DNA from: Adiantum capillus-veneris
Lineage: Eukaryota > Streptophyta > Polypodiopsida > Polypodiales > Pteridaceae
DNA length: 64,000 bases
NCBI GenBank assembly: GCA_014529385.2
Contig: CM043969.1
Location: forward strand, 26,805,946-26,869,945
Direction: 5' to 3'
In this document: one piece after another, positions 1 to 15,564 of the stretch
Layout of the letters: every line of letters starts with the position of its first letter
How positions within the stretch are numbered: the stretch's first letter is position 1
Notes under the pieces: generated by a model
The model's input: the letters and a program-made list of their open reading frames with translations, nothing else
Told to the model about the DNA's origin: nothing
Databases searched by the model: none
Translations under genes and position numbers: made by a program

Positions 1-1413
1 GATGCCAACTGAAGAGAGATAACACACTAGGACATTCCTGCGTGATTAAAGAGTGCATGCAGAGAGCAAATCCAGACACCTTGATAGGAGCCGCTGGAGT
101 AACTTCTAAGCGGCCCTCTTTACAAGAGAATCACTAACCACATCATGCATACTACCATAGTCAAACAAGATCACAAGAGGCTGACCATCACATGACCATA
201 ACACTTAAAGAGAGATAATCAAGATGGTCATGAGAAACTTGTGGTGTACTACTTGGGTCGATCAAGACACTGACAGAAGATGTGGGTTCTGTGGGTGCTT
301 TCTTAGGACAATCTTTTTTCATATGACCCTTAGTGTGACTTTGAAAACATCTTCCTTCTAAACGGTTCGCCCTTCAAGACTTAACCATCCTCCTACTATT
401 CCTTGAGCAGATTTTTCATCAGGTATCAATTGGGGTTTATCTTAAGGTTTAGCCTTTCCTTTATTATCATTGTGAGAGGTGAAGAGTTCTGTGCTTTAAG
501 TGTAGAGGAAGACTGAGAAGAAGAAGAATACCGGTATGCTTACCATTGTTCTTACCAATTTGTTGGGTCTGAGGGTTCTGCGAGGTACTTTGAGATGACT
601 TTTTCTCCTTGGGCTTACTTTTGCTGTGCTTCATTTCTTGTGTGAGAGCTATCGCCACTGCGGTGTTATAGTCCGTAGGGTTGAAGACTTGCACATCGAA
701 TTCGATGGACTCTTCCAACCCAAAAAGGAAAGCCTCCTTGCATTGTGCATCCAATTTACGCAATTGAATACCAATTTGTAAAATATGGTTAGAAATTGAC
801 ATAACAGGAGTGCCATTTTTCTTAAGGCCGCGTCAATCTTCTCTTAACCGATCAAGGTACTGCGGTGGCATAATACGAGCCTTGAGCTTGTTTTGGAAGT
901 CCACCCAACTGAAAGAGAGGGGTACGCCATCCGCAACATGCTCAAGATGCTCAGCCAATTGTGCCTCCTGCAAAGCTTGATACCAATTAATGGCATCACC
1001 CGTTAGATACATGGCAGCAATCAAAACCTTACTGTTGCTGGCTTTCTTGTTAGTGGCAAAGTAAGCATTAAATTGATGCAACCAAGAATGAATCACACAA
1101 GCATCCATCTTACCATCATACTTATTGAATGTCAACTTCTCAGTGACTGGATTGTTGGAGTCGTCGTCTCTACCTGTGCTATGTGATGACTTGCCGGCCT
1201 CTTCAGCAGCTTGCTCTTCGGGGAGAGTACGTATGGGATCAACTCTTTCATGCGTTGGTCTCGTTGCGCCTCTCGCTCTAACTCCATAGCCTCTCGCTTT
1301 TCTTCAGCCGCTATGCATTGAGCTTCGCGTGGGTGCTCACGCTTGATATCCATAGTTGCCCTCTTTTCTTCAACCTGATGAGCGCGCAGTAGTGTGTGCA
1401 AGTGATAGAGCAC
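1..1413 (-). mobile_element. Ty3/gypsy element remnant: gag to protease, decayed
   Basis: The minus strand reads like the gag of a Ty3/gypsy LTR retrotransposon. A charged N-terminal part (1132-1413) leads into a retrotransposon gag domain (833-1135), with the W-Y-Q-A-L and F-x-x-K-L-K-A-R spacing of that family. The domain continues in the same frame through 467-802 after one TGA stop near 833. A +/-1 shift separates the 1132-1413 frame from the next. Downstream lies a zinc knuckle (308-349) whose second Cys is Ser, so it reads C-x2-S-x4-H-x4-C. At 115-205 there is a retropepsin-like stretch whose active site reads D-Y-G instead of D-S/T-G (codons 154-162). Pol continues off the left edge. 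The element is clearly dead. Gag packages the RNA and the protease cuts the polyprotein in the live family. Confidence 0.8.
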
Positions 1414-1429
1414 GCGGAGATGTGTAGGG

Positions 1430-1676
1430 CTTGTGCCTTGGAGAGGTGGCGATGGCCTGCAGAAGAAGGGCGCTAGAGAACGAAGAAGGAGAGAGAGAGA
1501 GAGAGCGCTACACGATATCTTGAGGGAATAAGTGTGTGAGCAAATTGGCTCACATTCCCTTTATTAAAGTATAGGACCATCTTAAGTTAGTGGCCAAGTT
1601 CAATGTGAACTTGGCCAAAGGTTAGTAACCTTTTAAAATGTACATAAAAGGGGTCATTTGGGCCTTTAATTCAACA
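1430..1676 (-). repeat. Candidate 3' LTR of the copia element (partial)
   Basis: Just past the copia RNase H stop, the minus strand has a polypurine tract (AAGTGGGAGG, 1678-1687). It is followed by TGTTGAATT, a plausible LTR start with TG at 1676-1675. The other LTR end is not clear and no second copy lies in the window, so the lower boundary is a guess. A perfect 11-bp inverted repeat with a 3-nt loop sits at 1592-1616, and a short (GA)n run lies near 1490-1505. Confidence 0.45.
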
Positions 1677-1711
1677 ACCTCCCACTTAAAGGCATAAATG
1701 GCGCCTTTAAG

Positions 1712-2969
1712 CTACGTGACTCCCACTATCTGTATGCATAGCTGATGTTGTGCTTTGGGTAAGCACTTAGTGAGAGCATCTGCAGGATTTTGTGATGTAT
1801 GGACCTTAACCAATGTAATAAGGCCATCCTCAAGCACTTCTTGAATGAAGTGATACCGCACATCAATATGCTTTGTGCATGCATGAAACATGGCATTCTT
1901 TGCCAGACATATGGCACTCTGGCTATCACAACCAAGCATAGGTGCTTTGTTAGGCAAACCAAACTCACTGCATAGACGTGCTAACCAAATGGCTTCTTTG
2001 GAAGCCTCAATGGCTGAAATATATTCAGCCTCTGTAGTAGACAATGTAACGATCTTTTGCAATCTAGAACACCATGAAACAACACCTCCTGTAAGAGTAA
2101 ACACATAGTCACTTGTGGATTTCCATGTATCCACATCACCAGCCATGTCAGAGTCACAAAATCCCTTTAACTCCAATGGTCCTTTACCATAGCAGAGGCA
2201 TTTGTTTTTAGTCTCTTTCAAGTACCTCATAATGGACTTCCTCCTTTGTGCATAAACATTCTTCTTCTCTGTCTTGCCTCTAACCATGTTGGCAGAGTTG
2301 CCTCCCTCTCCACCTGCTTTCCTCCTGATTTCCTCATTCAAGATAGAATCCCTAACACCATCAAAGCAAATTGGGGTTATTCGACAATGAAACCACCAAT
2401 GTTTCCCATGAATCAGGTAAGGTCATAAGCAAGAAGATAGCTTTCAACTTGTCATCAAAAGGAGGCAAACCTGAATCCTGTAACTGCGACAAAGTACCTG
2501 TAAACAACGAAAAGTGCTGTGTAGCGCTCTTGGATTCATCTAGTTGCATGCCAACAAGTTTTCGTATCAAATGCACTTAGTTTACAGGCGTTGTATTCTT
2601 ATACATCGCCTTTAACATCTCCCACACATCAAAAGCATTTGTGAGACCTTTCAAATCAATGACTATCTCATTGGTCATGGCCATTTTAATGTATGTAACT
2701 GCCTTCCTGTTCAGGCTAACCCATGCTTCATTTGACATATTCTGTGGCTTTACTTGTTGAAGTGCCCCTTCACAATCCTTAAGAAATAGGATTCCCTGGA
2801 TCCTGTCTTTCCAAAGGTCGAAACCTGTTCCATCGAACCTCCTAATCTCGAAGAGGTTCTTCACATCTGAAGAAGATGAGGCCATAGTTGCACGAATAAG
2901 AGGGCTAATACGCTGAATTTTTGGGCAAAATGCACAAAAACCGAAGTATAACCTCACAGAAGTGTGCAC
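1712..2969 (-). pseudogene. Ty1/copia gag joined to RNase H, internally deleted
   Basis: The reading starts at the Met codon 2883-2885 (MASSSSDVKNLF). A copia gag (UBN2-type) domain follows through 2361, including the L-P-D-S-W-E-x-L-V motif. One in-frame stop lies at about 2577. Gag sequence continues (V-R-D-S-I-L-N-E-E-I-R-R-K) to about 2235. There it passes directly into the end of reverse transcriptase and the RNase H domain (I-M-R-Y-L-K-E-T, D-S-D-M-A-G-D, S-T-T-E-A-E-Y, C-D-S-Q-S-A-I), ending at 1712. Protease, integrase and the reverse transcriptase core are absent. Family members carry all of these between gag and RNase H. The gag knuckle is also missing. The parts are certain; whether the deletion happened before or after insertion is not known. 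Confidence 0.85.
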
Positions 2970-3689
2970 TACAGCTCCAAATGGTCACAGGAGCAATTTG
3001 GGGCAAAATGGGTCGATTTAGGCACAAAAAACAATTTCTGAAATTTATGCGCAGGAAATTTCAGCAAGTGAATTTGTGCTCAAAAACAACAATTTTAGTT
3101 GTTTTTAGCCTCATAGAACATACATAAGGCTAATGCACAGCCTTTAGAAGCATGTATGAGCAAAAGCCCCAATTTGTAGCATCAAATTGCACAAAATTGA
3201 GCCACAAATGGTCATACATAGCCAAAACTTGTCAAATGTGCATAGATTCCAACAATTTGCACTTTTTTCAATGTAGATGCATCAAAAATACACTTGCAAA
3301 AACCTGCATAAATCTGAAATTAGCTGAAAACACCTGTTTTGGGACCTGTTTTTTGGCAATTTCTTTGTTTTCGGGTAGCAGGGATCTAGTAAAGATGTTC
3401 CCACACCTTAATACATGATTTGCAAAACCTGTATTTTGCTGTCATAACCTGTAATTTGCTGATTTTGACCTAATTTCAGCTTGTTTTAGGTCAATTTGAC
3501 TTGCCGGGAGCCCTCAAGTGTCCGGGGACGAGTCCTTTGGCGATAAAATTGCAAAATCTCGCGTGAAAGTTGACCTCCTTGGCTGAAAATCAGCGTTTGT
3601 AGGTTTAGAAGCAAACACTTCCTAGGCTGTCCTAAAGCCTAGAAGTAGGAGTTACATCTTGTCCACATGCAGATAGGGTTAGATGTGCA
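2970..3689. other. No gene seen; AT-rich sequence upstream of copia gag
   Basis: This stretch is rich in repeated CAAAA and TTTG words and has no convincing ORF. It lies upstream of the copia gag and may be its leader. I find no primer-binding site (TGGTATCAGAGC or its complement) and no second LTR here. Confidence 0.4.
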
Positions 3690-4830
3690 CGTGACAAGCA
3701 CAAAGTGGTAGGACTCTTACAGCCTTTACCTATATCGGATCGACCTTGGGAAAATATAGCAATGGATTTTATCTTTGATCTTCCAAGGACTCAGTGGGTA
3801 TGATGGTATTTGAACCATAATCAACAGAATCAGCAAGCAAGCTCATTGGTACCAGTAAAGAAGACATGGAAGGCCCATCACTTGGCTAAGCTTTCGTCTC
3901 ACATATCTTGAGATAACATGGCATGCCTAATCATTAGAGACCCCAGATTCACCTGCTTGTTTTGGTCAGCAATGTGGGAGAATATAGGCACGAAGCTTAA
4001 AGTCTCTTTGTTGTTTCATGCATAGACCGATGTGCAGACGGAAATAGCCAACTCAGTGGTTTTGGATTTGTGGAAGTCCTATTCTTCTAACAATAAGACT
4101 CAATGGGAGAAGCATTTGCCATTGGTGGAGTTTTCTTACAATAACATTGTTCACACATCATCTACGGGGAAGCGCCATTTGAGATTGTCAAGGGTGTCAG
4201 GAAAGTTCCACCTATTTTGTGCACCAAGGACAACATTTATTAAGCAAATCAGCGCGCATAGGATCTGGAGATTGCTTTTGCCAAGGTGAAGAAGGCTTTG
4301 GAGAAGTCTCAGCTTAAGAAGGTAGTAGACAAGCATCGACGCAACTTGTAGTTGAAGGAGAATGATGGGGTGCTATTTTGGTTTGAGAAAGCATGCCTAT
4401 GAAAGAGGAAGGGTAAGAAGAGGCTTTTCCCGAAGCTTAGTATGGGATACTATGGGCCTTTCTAGATTTAGGAAAGTATAAACGATGTATCCTTTTGATT
4501 GAAGTTGCTAGATAGGATTCACAATGCTTTTCATGTGAGTCTTTTGAGAGATTTCAAGGGTGAGGTGCCAACAGTTAGGAGCTAGAGCAACAACCAGAAG
4601 TAAGTTTTCGTTCCAAAATAGGTCCTAGCAGAAAGGTAAGTGGTCTGCTGATATTTGATCAAGTTGAGGAACCATCCAACTCTTGATGCAAAGTGGATGG
4701 AGGAGGAGGACTTAGCAGATACTCCTTGGTTACTAGAGTTGTATCTTGAGGCTTTTGATCTAACTCCGACTATTCCCCGGAAGTGCACGTCGAATCAACA
4801 GGTTGAATCTGGTGTGGTGTGTGATGCACA
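3690..4830 (+). pseudogene. Chromovirus (Ty3/gypsy) integrase and chromodomain remnant
   Basis: The plus strand, read across several frameshifts and stops, gives the middle and C-terminal parts of a Ty3/gypsy integrase. Visible are [11 protein letters not shown] (3738-3770), R-D-P-R-F-T followed by L-F-W near 3935-3965, W-E-K-H-L-P-L-V-E-F-S-Y-N-N (4105-4145), and a basic stretch rich in K and R. A chromodomain-like end follows at 4655-4760 (N-H-P-x-x-D-A-K-W-M-E-E-E-D-L). Chromodomains target such elements to heterochromatin. The gag-to-RT part is missing and no LTR is recognised. It has the same orientation as the Ca2+-ATPase downstream and may lie in that gene's first intron. Confidence 0.8.
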
Positions 4831-5632
4831 AGAGCGGAGCCACTCTACTCCTCTCTCTTTTCAGTTCAGTGATCAGTTTGTTCCAGTTTCTGTTTGTGTG
4901 ATATTGTTGATTTCTACTTGGATGTCCAAGCCGGTTGCACCACCATCACCCCCACCACCACATTGTCCTACTCTCAATCCCATCGTAGGACCCTATCCCA
5001 GGTATCCGGCTTACTTCCCATCTTTCCCTCTATCCATGACTCATTCTTTGTATGCATGAATGCAATTAGGCATAGAAAAGGTGAGAAGTTAGAACAAACA
5101 CCAGCCATACAAAGGTCCTAACATCAAAGTAGCAAGAGTTGATCTCAACATATTCCCCTTGAGACGTGCAAGGGAGAGTATAAGTTACAATCAGCAGCCA
5201 TGTTAAGGAAAGGAGAGGTAAAGTTCCTACCTTTTGCTGTGAGGTGCCCCTCTTTAAAGAACTTTTGCTTTTGGCACATCTTCTTGTTAGGTACTCTTGT
5301 TACTCGGGCTGCAGGCACCGGTCTCCACCTGCTTTTTTCACTTTAATTGCCTTCGATTTCTGAGATAATTTATTCATGCATATTTGGGCCTTTTCATAAA
5401 CCTTTTTATGCTGTTTGCGCAGTCTCTCTCGTTCTTACTGCCTTGCATTGAACATTGCCTTAAATTGCCCCTTGCATCCACCTTACACCTCAACATCATC
5501 TATTTGAAAGGGCGCTTGCTAAACTGCCTAGATCGGAGGGGAAAGCTGGCTTATCTTTTGAAAGTTACATTGGTAGACCATGGTTTAATGGTCTGTGTCT
5601 TTTCGCTTTGTTGATGCTGTATCATTTTGCAG
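4831..5632 (+). other. Upstream flank or first intron of the Ca2+-ATPase; no exon found
   Basis: I looked here for the first ATPase exon, which in plant ACA pumps encodes an arginine-rich calmodulin-binding start, and did not find it. The stretch ends in a good acceptor (TTTTGCAG, ending 5632). Short ORFs here have no recognisable content. The missing exon is either upstream of the retroelements or outside the window. Confidence 0.5.
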
Positions 5633-10312
<4,680 letters not shown>

Positions 10313-11047
10313 GTCCCATTGCTGAGATGCAGGGTGACCTGTCCATTGAGGCTTTTGTCGTTTATTCCTTTGTACTTCTCTTGACTTAAGAAGAGAGAGA
10401 AACAGAAGTTTTCCATGGCTTCCATAGTCAATTGTGGACTGCCGTTGCGTGTTATAATCGTAAATGCCTTTGTGGAATGGCCTTGTACATCCACAAATTG
10501 CTGTGGCTTGCGAGTGCAGATTTTGTGTGAGATTTCATGTCTGCTTTTTGCAAGAAAGCATTAAGCAGACCCTTTTTTTGGCGGCTTTGCTTGTCGATAA
10601 TAATACGAAACGGATGAATACTTGCCTTTGTGTTTGGCTTCCATAACAGTCACCAAACTTGCAGGCTCTGTTTGGTGTTAAGTCTGTGGCAGATTCTTTA
10701 GAACAGATTAACCATCTGGTCATTTATGTCTATCTGATAAAGAAATAACGCTATTGTTTGAGGCATTATGTAATATATGACTCAAGCTTGCTGTTAAGCT
10801 TAATTTTAAAGTTTCTCTTGCTTTTAATGAACCACGCTATGGTCATCGCTCTAGAAGGGTATAAATGATATGTTTCAGCTTTTTATATAGTCATATAGGA
10901 TGTATTAGGGAGATTTAAAGGGTACAAGTCAAGAGGAGTTGGCCTAGCAAATGTGAGGGGCTTCAATGCTGGTGTGGGGTGAGTGCAATCCTGTAAAACT
11001 AGTGGATGTAAAGGGATAGTTTCCTACAACGTTAAAACTCTCGTCTG
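10313..11047 (+). other. 3' UTR of the Ca2+-ATPase and intergenic sequence
   Basis: This stretch follows the ATPase stop codon and has no convincing ORF. T-rich and AATAA-like words (for example AATAATA near 10598 and AATAA near 10743) could serve 3' end formation, but plant poly(A) signals are loose and I cannot place the site. Confidence 0.4.
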
Positions 11048-11073
11048 CCCCCCCCCCCCCCCCCCCCCCCCCC
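11048..11073 (+). repeat. Poly-C tract, 26 nt
   Basis: An uninterrupted run of 26 cytosines. It lies about 40 bp before the tRNA-like SINE head. Two further long C runs occur at 14728 and 15185 on the same strand. Confidence 0.9.
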
Positions 11074-11109
11074 TTTTGCATGCACAAAAAAAAGCCACTA
11101 CCATGTCAA

Positions 11110-11340
11110 TGAATGCTAGCTCAGTTGATAGAGCAAGAGCTTCTTGTGTCCACGGTCTTGGGCTCAAACCCCCTTGATAGCTTGTGTGGCCTTTAGGGGG
11201 TGTTCCCTAAGTCTACATGATGGTTTGGCCTACCTTACCCGGCTAGGATGTTCCACGACATGGAGACGTTTGTGAGTTGTAATTTCAAGTTGTAGGTATC
11301 TCTCCATGTAAACAGTGCTACTTTAATTAACAAGGATGTT
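11110..11340 (+). repeat. tRNA-derived SINE-like element (candidate)
   Basis: A box-like TAGCTCAGTTGATAGAGCA starts at 11117, with a perfect D stem (GCTC/GAGC). A B box-like GGGCTCAAACC lies at 11160-11170. Their spacing is that of a tRNA gene. The anticodon stem does not pair and the acceptor arms do not match, so this is not a working tRNA. About 150 bp of unrelated sequence follows, as in a SINE body. The 3' end at 11340 is approximate, and no second copy lies in the window. Confidence 0.5.
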
Positions 11341-12026
11341 TCCGTCATCTTTGATTTCAATAGGCAAGTTTTGTTGGGTAATCTTCTGTATAATAAGTGC
11401 TAAATTTGGCAAAGGCAATCCCCTAGTAGTTTTCAATTTGATTTCAATTTGAGTTCTTAAAGGCTACCCATGCATACCTATGACAAGTATAAAGATATTT
11501 TGCTATTGTCTATTTCATGAAGAGAGGGCATAGTACTTAGGTGGCCTTGTCATACGACTTGTCACAATGTGCTTGTTGTTGGTCTATTGGCATAGATACA
11601 TGTGCGTGGAGATGAGACAAATTAAATTGCAAATGTTTGTGTCCTCCTCAAATAAGGACAAGGAACAAAAACAATAACTAGAGTGCTTCGTTAGCTATGT
11701 TCCATCAAATTGAGATCGAACAAAATATTGGAAAGTGAGAGAGAGAGAGAGAAAGAGAGAGAGAAGAGAGAGATTTCATGAAAGAGTGTTAGATTTTTTA
11801 ACTTGAGAGTGTTTGGGATACCGATCGTCGTGGTTTAGTGGTGTACTTCCGCATAAATTGGTTACCGATTGTAGTGCTTCAGAGGGGTACCTCGCCAAAA
11901 ACCACAAGGAGTGTTGAGAGTTTTGTCAACCTCAATGTTCATGATCATAGAAGATGTCAATGTTATTAATTGTTTGTTATTCCATTTTTATTAAAAAAAA
12001 AAAAGAAAACATGCAAGTCTCCTTGC
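11341..12026. other. No gene seen; contains a (GA)n microsatellite
   Basis: There is no convincing ORF. An imperfect (GA)n run sits at about 11738-11774, and an A-run of 12 or more lies near 11993-12004. Confidence 0.5.
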
Positions 12027-12868
12027 ATGGGGGAGTTTGCACAATCCTCTCCCATTTTTATAATACGAGAGAACGTGCCTTTCCCACGGCAGCGTGCAAT
12101 TTTTAGTGTGTTCATTAATTGTATTCTCAGTGTCAAAAATCAGAAAATGATAATGTTTACTCACCGCGCGATTGAATGTCTATCGCCAATGGACTTCCTT
12201 GCATCAATGATGTTGGGCATCTCCTGCACTTAACCCGTTGCAAGAGACGACATCCCAGAGGCTGCATTCTTGCCTTGGCTTTAGAAAGCTATAGAGAGCC
12301 TTGCATCTCCTTGCAAGCTTGTAAAAATAGCCAAGAGTCCACGCTTCGGCCCTTCTCCCTGTGCGTATCGCCGTCCTAGGTGCATCGACAAAACGATGGA
12401 GCTTGCACAGTCCTCCCCAATTTTTATAATACGAGAGAACGTGCCTTTCCCACGGCAGCATGCAATTTTTAGTGTGTTCACTAATTGCATCAAATGGGGG
12501 AGTTTGCATAGTCCTCCCCAATTTTTATAATACGAGAGAACGTGCCTTTCCCACGGCAGCGTGCAATTTTTAGTGTGTTCATTAATTGCATTCTCAGTGT
12601 CAAAAATCAGAAAATGATAATGTTTACTCACCGCGCGATTGAATGTCTATCGCCAATGGACTTCCTTGCATCAATGATGTTGGGCATCTCCTGCACTTAA
12701 CCCGTTGCAAGAGACGACATCCCAGAGGCTGCATACTTGCCTTGGCTTTAGAAAGCTATAGAGAGCCCTGCATCTCCCTGCAAGCTTGTAAAAATAGCCA
12801 AGAGTCCACGCTTCGGCCCTTCTCCTTGTGCGTATCGCCGTCCTAGGTGCATCGACAAAACGATGGAG
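12027..12868. repeat. Tandem duplication, 467-bp period, plus a short partial copy
   Basis: A block starting GGGGGAGTTTGC recurs. The marker GAGAGAACGTGCC sits at 12067, 12433 and 12534. The first and third copies run for more than 370 bp at near-identity, including two identical 67-codon shadow ORFs starting at 12176 and 12643. The second copy is only about 95 bp long. On the minus strand the block abuts the truncated end of the PPR pseudogene. I recognise no coding function in it. Confidence 0.85.
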
Positions 12869-12869
12869 C

Positions 12870-13690
12870 CCGTGTGAAAGTCTACCATGTTGGCCCACCC
12901 TTGCTGGGCATATCCTCCTATAAGTGCAGCCCAAGAAACTACATTTGGGGAGAAACCCTCCCTCCGCATTCGTTGAAAACACCCTTAACTTCCTGGCCCT
13001 GCCCCTGTCGGGCATATACTATAATCAATGCAATTAAGAGACTTCATTCCGGACAGAAAGCTGGTCAAGAACTTGTTGTGCTTTCAAAAGTACACCACAC
13101 TTGGCATACATGTCAAGCAAAGCCTTGCCAAGCACGACATCTTTTAGTAACAGCCCTTGCCTAACAATCTCATCATGACTCTGCTTGCCCATGATAGCGT
13201 TTTGCATAATGCCACATGCCTTCAAAACACAAGCATAGGTGACCGCATCCGGAGAGAAGCCCTCACTTTGCATCCGATAAAAACAGCGAAGCACTTCCTG
13301 GCCTTGATCTTGTTGGGCATATCCTGCAATCAATGCATTCCAAGAGACTGCATCCCGAACATAAAGCTCGTCAAGAACTTGTTGTGCTTTGGAAAGTACA
13401 CTACACTTGGCATACATGTCAACCACAACATTACCAAGCACGACAGTTTTTTGCAACAGCCCCCGACTAACAAGCTCATCATGAATTTGTTTTCCTGTGT
13501 CGACGTCTTTCAAAATGCCATATGCCTTCAAAATGCAAGCATATGTCGGGCATATCCTGCAATAAGTGCAGTCCAACCGACGACATCCCGGATTGGAAGC
13601 TCATCAACAACTTGCTGTGCCTTGACAAGTGAACCGCTCTTAACATACATGCTGGCCAACAAGCTTTGTGACCTGCAAACTGCGTGTGAA
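12870..13690 (-). pseudogene. PPR (pentatricopeptide repeat, PLS type) protein pseudogene
   Basis: The minus strand encodes repeated PPR helices. Visible are S-L-L-A-S-M-Y-V-K-S-G (about 13660-13625), D-V-V-G-W-T-A-L-I-A-G-Y-A, I-H-D-E-L-V-S-R-G-L-L, V-D-M-Y-A-K-C, D-A-V-S-W-N-A-L-I-A-G-Y-A-Q-Q, and D-A-V-T-Y-A-C-V-L-K-A-C-G. PPR proteins of this class bind organelle RNA, and many direct editing. The copy is broken: a small deletion with frame change lies near 13550, a stop and frameshift near 13030-13000, and the 3' end is lost in the tandem repeat near 12870. No start with a targeting peptide and no E or DYW end is seen. The longest intact piece is 180 codons (13034-13576). Confidence 0.85.
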
Positions 13691-13875
13691 GAAGATCGGG
13701 TAGCTTTTGACGGCGTAGTTTTTAAGGGATGTTATTGCACAGCGAGGTTTGTTGACGAACTTTCAAGCAGGTAATCTTCGTCCTGTTTCTCGACGAGAAG
13801 AGAAGGCAGGAGGACCGAGGGGGTGATGCCTGTGTCAGGGAGGCCAACGATGACATTGGCACCATGCTTACTGGC

Positions 13876-14232
13876 AGGCCGATGGGAGAAGCTGCAAGGC
13901 TGAGGAAAGCAGGAGTGCAAGTGGCGAGGATTTTGACAATGCTGTCTTCGAAGGCGGCGGTGAGAAGGGCGGTGAAGCCTTGGAGAGAGAAGCGATTGGG
14001 TAGCAAGCTCCCTTTGCTTCTCTAATTAGCAGCACATTCTTTGTAAAGCGCTGCTTTTAAGGCCGATGGGAGAAGCTGCAAGGCTGAGGAAAGCAGGAGT
14101 GCGAGTGGTGAGGATTTTGACAATGCTGTCTTCGAAGGCGGCGGTGAAGCCTTGGAGAGAGGAGCGATTGGGTAGCGAGCTCCCTTTGCTTCTCTAATTA
14201 GCAGCACATTCTTTGTAAAGCGCTGCTTTTAA
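13876..14232. repeat. Tandem duplication of about 180 bp
   Basis: A unit beginning GGCCGATGGGAGAAGCTGC at 13878 is repeated at 14061. The two copies are near-identical. The second lacks 12 nt (GAGAAGGGCGGT). Both end in GCGCTGCTTTTAA. Short minus-strand ORFs cross it, but I do not recognise their products. Confidence 0.85.
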
Positions 14233-14726
14233 CTTTGTTATTTTGGCACACAACGCTGGCCACGTGGCCTCATGACAAGCTGAGTTTTTTGAATTGACTA
14301 CTTCGCTAACGAAGTAACAAGGTAGGAGTGGAAGGGAGGATTAAATGGAGCTCCGACTCTTAGGGGAAGGTGTAGTGCTATATGCTCATGAGTACAACCA
14401 TGATATATGCACATAGTTGGCTCCATCATGTACCGTAATGTGGCGCATGAGCTGATGGGGATATAAATTGACAAAAATTAATCTCGGTATAAAAACTATC
14501 TCAAGATTAGTTTTAATCATGAGGGATCAACTGTCGCGATTAAGTGACGTGGCTCCTTTCTCATCGAAACCCATCGTGTAATCTTTGCCTCATGAATTAG
14601 GCTCTCTAGTACACCATCATCGACGTAAGGGGTTGGCTATGCGTGATCCACGTCTTGCATAAGGCATAAGCCTATCTCAAAACTTTGTTACTCTCACAAG
14701 GTGTAAGGTCGATGAATGGGGCCATG

Positions 14727-14727
<1 letters not shown>

Positions 14728-14762
<35 letters not shown>
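14728..14762 (+). repeat. Poly-C tract, 35 nt
   Basis: An uninterrupted run of about 35 cytosines, the longest pure run in the window. Confidence 0.9.
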
Positions 14763-15184
14763 ATCTTTGACCATTGCCCCAATGTCTCAAATGCTAGGTG
14801 GTCTTATTACCTCCCTCAACAAAGCACAATGTTTGAAAGAGGGTCTATATCACCATGGGAACTCCCCTCGTATGATGTCATGTGGTATCAAAGGTTTGTT
14901 GCAAAACATGAGTGTGATCGCTATTGGCAAGAGCGTGAGTGCCCAAAGTAACCACGAGACGTATTTATGTATATGCAAGCTAGGGGAAAAACTCGAGGAA
15001 GAATGTTTCTGAACAAACATAGCCAATTTGGCACCACATAAAAATTTGCACTGAAGAGGAGAATTATTTACTCCATTTATGTATGCAACCATGCCCTCAT
15101 GCATACAAGGGCTACCGTTCCTCATGTGTGTGAATGTCAATTGCACAACATCACCTTTCAACTTGTGACTCAACATTCCTTGCG

Positions 15185-15204
15185 CCCCCCCCCCCCCCCG
15201 CCCG

Positions 15205-15236
<32 letters not shown>
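15185..15236 (+). repeat. Poly-C tract, about 52 nt with two G interruptions
   Basis: A near-pure cytosine tract broken by single G residues at 15200 and 15204. It continues into a C/A-rich stretch to about 15252. Confidence 0.9.
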
Positions 15237-15238
<2 letters not shown>

Positions 15239-15564
15239 CCACCCACCCCCACACGACTATTCCTCCCCAAAAAAATTGCTCTAGGTGGAAAACCCTCGTC
15301 GTGAGATTTTTTTTTGCAAACGGTTGATACAACAATACTCGTTATTTTTGTGTGAGAGAAAATGCGATGCGAGTTTTCTAGCCATGCTACAACCAAAAGT
15401 AACTACTATATGATTAGCATGAATATCTCAAATTGAGTGATCATAGTGGTAACAAACTTTACCAAATCAAGAGCATGCAACCCATTCCTTGCTAGAGAAT
15501 TCACTTGCAAAGGAAATGAAGTGAATGTCAAGTAAAAAATCAATCACGCCATCAACTATAAGCT

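Larger units (their letters stand above)
14233..15564. other. No gene seen; two poly-C tracts
   Basis: Apart from the two C tracts (14728-14762 and 15185-15236) I see no recognisable feature. ORFs that cross the tracts are runs of Pro or Gly and are artefacts of the homopolymers. Confidence 0.5.

Noticed and set aside
11110-11185. Functional tRNA gene
   Set aside because: The anticodon stem and acceptor stem do not pair; only the promoter boxes and D arm are preserved.
12176-12846. Two identical 67-codon plus-strand ORFs as a gene family
   Set aside because: They are copies of one tandem repeat block and shadow the minus strand; no protein features.
14685-15396. ORFs with long proline or glycine runs
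   Set aside because: They are translations of poly-C tracts.
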